A stretch of DNA of 9,440 bases from Clostridium sp. UBA2485 (lineage in GTDB: Bacteria; Bacillota; Clostridia; Clostridiales; Clostridiaceae). Below are positions 6,416 through 9,440 of the stretch, in pieces. The first letter of the stretch is position 1, and every line of letters begins with the position of its first letter. The DNA lies in the NCBI RefSeq assembly GCF_002341865.1, contig NZ_DDOV01000100.1:1-9440 (forward strand), read 5' to 3'. The notes under the pieces are model-generated. The model worked only from the letters and a program-made list of their open reading frames with translations, was not told where the DNA came from and searched no databases. The position numbers and the translations under genes were made by a program.

Positions 6416-7042
6416 ATGAATAAACCATTAAGAAATTCACTACTAGCTATAGGCAGTTTAATAATCTTAACTATAGTATTCTTCGTGATAAGGGGGCTGA
6501 AAAGCTCTGTTACAGAAGAAGTACAAATAACTGAATATTTGAAAAATATAAAAGCGTATAAAAGTGATGTAATAATTGAAGTGAATAATTCAAAGCAAAA
6601 TTTAACTTATAAGGGTAAACAAGCTTATATGAAGAATTCAGCATATATATTAGAATTAGAGGATGAAAGGGTATTTACTTTTAACAGCGATCAATTAGTT
6701 GTTAAGGATAAACATAATAATAGAGAATATGCTCTTTCAAGTGATTTTGATGAAGTATTAAAGTATTGTTTTATAGGGGAATTTATAGGCCTTTTATATA
6801 CAAATGAAGAGATAAATTATTCTATTGAGCAAGTGGATAATACACAGTGTTTAGCTATTGATTTATTACTTCCAGGAATAAATAAAAATATTCATAAAGG
6901 AGTAATGTATATCAATTTAAAGAACGGTTTGCCAAAAGAATTCCGTATCCTAGATATTAAGGGGAAGGAAAAAGTAAAGTGTACTTATGAAAATTTTGTA
7001 GAGTTAGAAAAAATTGAAGATTATGAATTTGAAGGAATATAG
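6416..7042 (+). CDS. GerS/YdcC-like protein, LolA-type fold, membrane anchored
   Basis: A 208-residue protein between acpS-nnrD and alr, the position held by gerS (next to alr2) in C. difficile and ydcC in B. subtilis. GerS is a lipoprotein needed for cortex breakdown in spore germination, working with the amidase CwlD. The body (from about residue 30) is beta-rich with a pattern typical of this LolA-like group: YKSDVIIEVNNSKQ, YKGKQAYMKN, YILELEDERVFTF, a late VMYINLKNGLPKEFRI and YENFVELE. One helix at about 8-25 should hold it outside the membrane. There is no lipobox cysteine in the first 30 residues, unlike GerS and YdcC, so it is probably anchored by an uncleaved helix. I chose ATG 6416, since GGGGG at 6403-6407 lies 8 bases upstream, whereas the longer frame starting at 6401 would begin within that site. 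Function is inferred from context and pattern. Confidence 0.75.
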   Translation: MNKPLRNSLLAIGSLIILTIVFFVIRGLKSSVTEEVQITEYLKNIKAYKSDVIIEVNNSKQNLTYKGKQAYMKNSAYILELEDERVFTFNSDQLVVKDKHNNREYALSSDFDEVLKYCFIGEFIGLLYTNEEINYSIEQVDNTQCLAIDLLLPGINKNIHKGVMYINLKNGLPKEFRILDIKGKEKVKCTYENFVELEKIEDYEFEGI

Positions 7043-7110
7043 TTACAAAAGGGCAAATTAGAGATATTATAGAAAATTAAGATAGTTAAATTAACTGTGA
7101 GGTGGAAAAT

Positions 7111-8274
7111 TTGTTTAGACATTTAAGACCAGTATGGGCAGAAGTAGATTTAGATAAACTAGCTTATAATATGAGGGAGATAAAGAAAATTGCTAAAAGC
7201 AAAAATATTGTAGCGGTAGTAAAAGCAGATGGGTATGGCCATGGAGCAGTGGATATAGCACCAGTGCTTTTACAAAATGGAGCTAATGGATTAGCAGTTG
7301 CAGTAATAAGTGAAGCAGTAGAATTAAGAAGAGCAGGGATTGAAGCACCAATTATGGTACTTGGTTTCACACCTCCTAATTTAATAGATAATTTATTAAG
7401 ATATGATATTGAGCAGACCGTAATTAACTATGAATTTGCCAAGGAGCTATCTAATATGGCTCGTAAGAAAAATAAAATAGCTAAGATTCATATTGCAGTG
7501 GACACAGGTATGGGACGTATAGGGTTCTTACCAAATGACAAAAGTGTTGATGAAATTTATAAAATTAGTCAATTATCTAACATAGAAATAGAGGGTTTAT
7601 TTTCACATTTTTCATCAGCTGATGAAGGGGACAAGGAGTATACTAAATTACAGGTGGAACGTTTTAACGACTTTTACAATAAACTTAAAAATTTAAATAT
7701 AAAGATTAATAATAGGCATATTGGAAATAGTGCAGCAATCATTGATTTACCGGAAACTCACTTTGAGTCGGTAAGACCAGGAATTATACTATATGGATAT
7801 TATCCATCAAATGAAGTAGTAAAACAGAAAATAAAGTTAAAACCAGTAATGTCATTAAAATCGAATATTATTCATATAAAAACTTTACCACCAGGAGAAC
7901 ATATAAGTTATGGTAGAAGATTTAAAACGGAAAGAGAAAGTGTTATTGCTACCCTTCCTGTAGGATATGCTGATGGTTATACAAGATTACTTTTCGGAAA
8001 AGCAAAGGTTATTGTTAATGGGAAATTTGCACCAGTAGTTGGTACTATATGTATGGACCAATGTATGATAGATGTAACAAACATTGCAGGTGTAGAACTT
8101 GGAGATGAGGTTATACTAATAGGTGAAGACGACCATAATAATAAATTTACTGCTGATAATGTAGCAGAACTTCTAGGTACGATAAATTACGAAATTGTTT
8201 GTGCTATAAACAAAAGAGTACCAAGAGTTTACATAAAAGGTGGTAAAGTAATCAAAGTTAGGAATTATGTATAA
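7111..8274 (+). CDS. alr: Alanine racemase
   Basis: A 387-residue fold-type III PLP enzyme that interconverts L- and D-alanine for peptidoglycan, cytoplasmic. Numbered from the TTG start, the PLP lysine is K38 in VVKADGYGHG and the opposite catalytic tyrosine is Y267 in ISYGRRF. SVRPGIILYGY carries the arginine that contacts the PLP ring nitrogen (R222), and GTICMDQCMID forms the substrate entry region. The length is normal. The longest frame starts at GTG 7102, but GAGGTG (7099-7104) covers that codon, so it serves as ribosome binding site for TTG 7111, giving MFRHLRPVWAEVDLD, the usual N terminus. The GerS-like gene ends 68 bases upstream. Linkage to a GerS-like gene recalls alr2 of C. difficile, where D-Ala/L-Ala balance bears on germination. 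That role is inferred here, and a housekeeping role is equally possible. Confidence 0.96.
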   Translation: MFRHLRPVWAEVDLDKLAYNMREIKKIAKSKNIVAVVKADGYGHGAVDIAPVLLQNGANGLAVAVISEAVELRRAGIEAPIMVLGFTPPNLIDNLLRYDIEQTVINYEFAKELSNMARKKNKIAKIHIAVDTGMGRIGFLPNDKSVDEIYKISQLSNIEIEGLFSHFSSADEGDKEYTKLQVERFNDFYNKLKNLNIKINNRHIGNSAAIIDLPETHFESVRPGIILYGYYPSNEVVKQKIKLKPVMSLKSNIIHIKTLPPGEHISYGRRFKTERESVIATLPVGYADGYTRLLFGKAKVIVNGKFAPVVGTICMDQCMIDVTNIAGVELGDEVILIGEDDHNNKFTADNVAELLGTINYEIVCAINKRVPRVYIKGGKVIKVRNYV

Positions 8275-8337
8275 TTTTTAGGCTATCAGAAAAAGTAAAA
8301 AAATGTTGTAGAAAGTAGAAAAAAGCCCATAATTTCT

Positions 8338-8367
8338 TTGACATCTTGACAGCTGTTGAATTATAAT
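8338..8367 (+). promoter_or_regulatory. Sigma-A promoter for the ndoAI-ndoA operon
   Basis: TTGACA (8338-8343), an 18-base spacer and TATAAT (8362-8367) are a perfect consensus pair. Transcription should begin near 8374, giving a leader of about 45 bases. A second TTGACA at 8346-8351 is too close to the same -10 box to work with it. The toxin-antitoxin pair can therefore be transcribed independently of alr. No clear terminator follows alr, so read-through may also occur. Confidence 0.8.
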
Positions 8368-8419
8368 TAAAACTGTACATAATGGTTGTTATTAGTTATA
8401 TAGGAGGTATTAAATTTCC

Positions 8420-8683
8420 ATGTCAGATTCAAAGAAATTAAGTGTGAACCTCTCCAAAACACTTTTGGGAAAAATTGGTAAAAGTTTAAATGCAGATTAT
8501 AAAAAAAATAGTGAATTTATTGACGAAGCCATAATACTATATATAGAAGAGGAAAACTCTATCGATTTTATAGAGACTATGAAGCAAGGTTATTTATCTA
8601 TGGCTGAACTAAATTTAGAAATAGCAGAATTTGGTTTAGAACAAGATGTTTGTGACTTCATAGAATATGAATCTAGGCTTTAG
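8420..8683 (+). CDS. ndoAI: Antitoxin EndoAI (MazE type, ribbon-helix-helix)
   Basis: An 87-residue antitoxin that binds and inhibits the MazF/EndoA RNase encoded just downstream. In this group it is the partner likely to bind the operon promoter. Residues 6-45 form a ribbon-helix-helix DNA-binding domain: strand KLSVNLSKTLLGKI, a helix, then SEFIDEAIILYIEEE. The C-terminal part, MKQGYLSMAELNLEIAEFGL, matches the toxin-binding tail MRRGYMEMAKINLNI of B. subtilis EndoAI as I recall it. The length is normal. The start ATG follows AGGAGGT (8402-8408) with an 11-base gap, slightly long but acceptable. The stop overlaps the ribosome binding site of the toxin gene, so the two are probably translated in step. 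Confidence 0.93.
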   Translation: MSDSKKLSVNLSKTLLGKIGKSLNADYKKNSEFIDEAIILYIEEENSIDFIETMKQGYLSMAELNLEIAEFGLEQDVCDFIEYESRL

Positions 8684-8699
8684 GAGAGTGAATTGCCTA

Positions 8700-9068
8700 A
8701 TGACAACTGTTGTGAAAAGAGGAGATATATTTTACGCTGATTTAAGTCCAGTTGTTGGATCGGAACAAGGTGGGGTAAGACCGGTAATTATTATTCAAAA
8801 TGATATTGGAAATAGATATAGCCCTACAGTAATTGTTGCAGCTATTACTTCTCAGATAAATAAGGCGAAACTTCCAACTCATGTAGAAATTTCTTCTGAG
8901 GAGTATGGATTAAATAAAGACTCGGTAGTTTTGCTAGAACAAATAAGAACATTAGATAAAAGAAGACTTAAAGAAAAAATAGGTCATATGACAAAAGATG
9001 ATATGGAAAAAGTTGATACATCTTTAATGCTTAGTTTAGATTTAAAGCATAAAAATAAAAATAACTAA
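8700..9068 (+). CDS. ndoA: Endoribonuclease toxin EndoA (MazF family)
   Basis: A 122-residue sequence-specific RNase that cleaves single-stranded mRNA and is held inactive by the antitoxin encoded upstream. It reads as a close match to B. subtilis EndoA throughout (VKRGDIFYADLSPVVGSEQG, IIQNDIGNRYSPT, AAITSQINKAKLPTHVEI, VLLEQIRTLDK). By that comparison the catalytic residues R25 and T48 correspond to R27 and T50, both present. The longest frame begins at ATG 8667 inside the antitoxin gene, but AGGAG (8682-8686) favours ATG 8700, and MTTVVKRGD matches the normal family N terminus. The 13-base gap is long. GTG 8688 lies too close to the site. A terminator follows 5 bases after the stop. In bacilli the sigma-B regulators come next, and none are seen here. 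Confidence 0.96.
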   Translation: MTTVVKRGDIFYADLSPVVGSEQGGVRPVIIIQNDIGNRYSPTVIVAAITSQINKAKLPTHVEISSEEYGLNKDSVVLLEQIRTLDKRRLKEKIGHMTKDDMEKVDTSLMLSLDLKHKNKNN

Positions 9069-9073
9069 TATAT

Positions 9074-9104
9074 AGGAGTTGTGAAAATCACAACTCCTTT
9101 ATTA
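9074..9104 (+). terminator. Rho-independent terminator after ndoA
   Basis: AGGAGTTGTGA (9074-9084) pairs perfectly with TCACAACTCCT (9088-9098) around AAA, followed by TTTATTA. The stem is strong but the T-run is short. It closes the toxin-antitoxin operon. Confidence 0.85.
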
Positions 9105-9268
9105 ACTATTTTATTGAATAATAAAAATATATTTTAGGTAATATATGATATGTATTTTAAAATAGATAATAATACTTATAATATATATAGATGTAGCAGT
9201 TCTAAATTCAATATATATGTGAAAATAGTTAATGTTTTTTAGTATTATAATTAGGACTATTAAATTCA
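9105..9268. other. AT-rich spacer, no feature seen
   Basis: Very AT-rich sequence between the ndoA terminator and the hairpin cluster. There is no reading frame with a ribosome binding site on either strand, and no promoter pair that I would defend. Confidence 0.5.
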
Positions 9269-9314
9269 CAATTGTGGATATTTTTCAGCAAAAGCTGAGA
9301 AATATCCACAATTG
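9269..9314. repeat. Long hairpin, 21-bp stem
   Basis: Positions 9269-9289 pair with 9294-9314 around an AAAA loop, with a single T-G pair. Both outer ends read CAATTG. A T-rich run (ATTTATTTTT) follows, so it could end a + strand transcript, but no gene precedes it after the ndoA terminator. It is the first of three hairpins in a row and probably part of one intergenic repeat element. Confidence 0.75.
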
Positions 9315-9325
9315 ATTTATTTTTA

Positions 9326-9342
9326 AAGTGACGCAGTCACTT
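9326..9342. repeat. Small hairpin, 7-bp stem
   Basis: AAGTGAC (9326-9332) pairs with GTCACTT (9336-9342) around GCA. It is more GC-rich than its surroundings and lies 11 bases after the long hairpin. Confidence 0.6.
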
Positions 9343-9363
9343 CTATTAAAAAATCTAATTAAA

Positions 9364-9388
9364 GAAATTAATTTGTAAAATTAATTTC
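9364..9388. repeat. Hairpin, 11-bp AT stem
   Basis: GAAATTAATTT (9364-9374) pairs perfectly with AAATTAATTTC (9378-9388) around GTA. Downstream, the motifs CAATTGTCCATT and CAATTCTCCATT (9402-9424) form a near tandem pair of the simple kind often seen at intergenic repeat elements. The window ends before the structure is complete. Confidence 0.6.
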
Positions 9389-9440
9389 AACCACAATCGT
9401 CAATTGTCCATTTTCAATTCTCCATTAATTAAAGTTGTGA

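Noticed and set aside
7084..7096. Inverted repeat AGTTAAATTAACT before alr as an operator
   Set aside because: It is a 6-bp AT-only palindrome around a single base, common by chance here, with no promoter beside it.
7164..7370. Open frame of 68 codons on the minus strand
   Set aside because: It is antisense to the N-terminal region of alr and has no start signal or family resemblance.
8275..8337. Terminator after alr
   Set aside because: I looked for a stem followed by a T-run and found none; GGCT (8281-8284) and AGCC (8324-8327) are too far apart and too short.

Overview
The window is AT-rich (well under a third G+C by eye), every convincing gene lies on the + strand, and ribosome binding sites are strong AGGAGG types with frequent GTG/TTG starts. 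The gene content and order (acpS, NAD(P)H-hydrate dehydratase, GerS-like protein, alanine racemase, MazE/MazF-type antitoxin and toxin) point to an endospore-forming Clostridium sensu stricto or close relative. B. subtilis keeps a similar order (acpS-ydcC-alrA-ndoAI-ndoA). The species is not identified.

Layout. Positions 1-29 hold the terminator of a gene lying outside the window. Positions 306-3623 form a tight three-gene operon: a MoxR AAA+ ATPase, a DUF58 protein and a multi-spanning membrane protein ending in a DUF4129-like domain. It resembles yeaC-yeaD-yebA of B. subtilis, but the third protein lacks the transglutaminase core found in many YebA/TgpA relatives. Just downstream (about 3731-3983) is a decayed second copy of the 3' end of that third gene, carrying stop codons but still readable as a DUF4129 tail. 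An isolated small gene (4214-4594, DUF6514-like, function unknown) follows and is closed by a strong terminator (4618-4646). A stretch of about 390 bases without a gene comes next.

Positions 5040-8274 carry acpS (holo-ACP synthase), nnrD (repair of hydrated NAD(P)H, overlapping acpS), a GerS/YdcC-like membrane-anchored protein and alr (D-alanine supply for peptidoglycan). A good sigma-A promoter at 8338-8367 then drives the ribbon-helix-helix antitoxin ndoAI and the RNase toxin ndoA, which end at a terminator (9074-9104). The last 170 bases contain three hairpins in a row and look like a non-coding, possibly mobile, intergenic repeat that runs off the window.

How the genes fit together. The right half combines lipid-carrier activation, cofactor repair, a spore-germination-type lipoprotein relative and D-Ala synthesis with a housekeeping toxin-antitoxin pair, a combination that is standard for Firmicutes. 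The MoxR-DUF58 operon is probably an envelope-associated chaperone system. I found no wholly new system. The least ordinary signals are the decayed gene tails after the DUF4129 gene and, more weakly, after nnrD, the single-domain NnrD, the GerS-like protein without a lipobox, and the hairpin cluster at the right edge. Three start sites (GerS-like, alr, ndoA) are placed downstream of the longest possible reading frame because of ribosome binding site position and family length.
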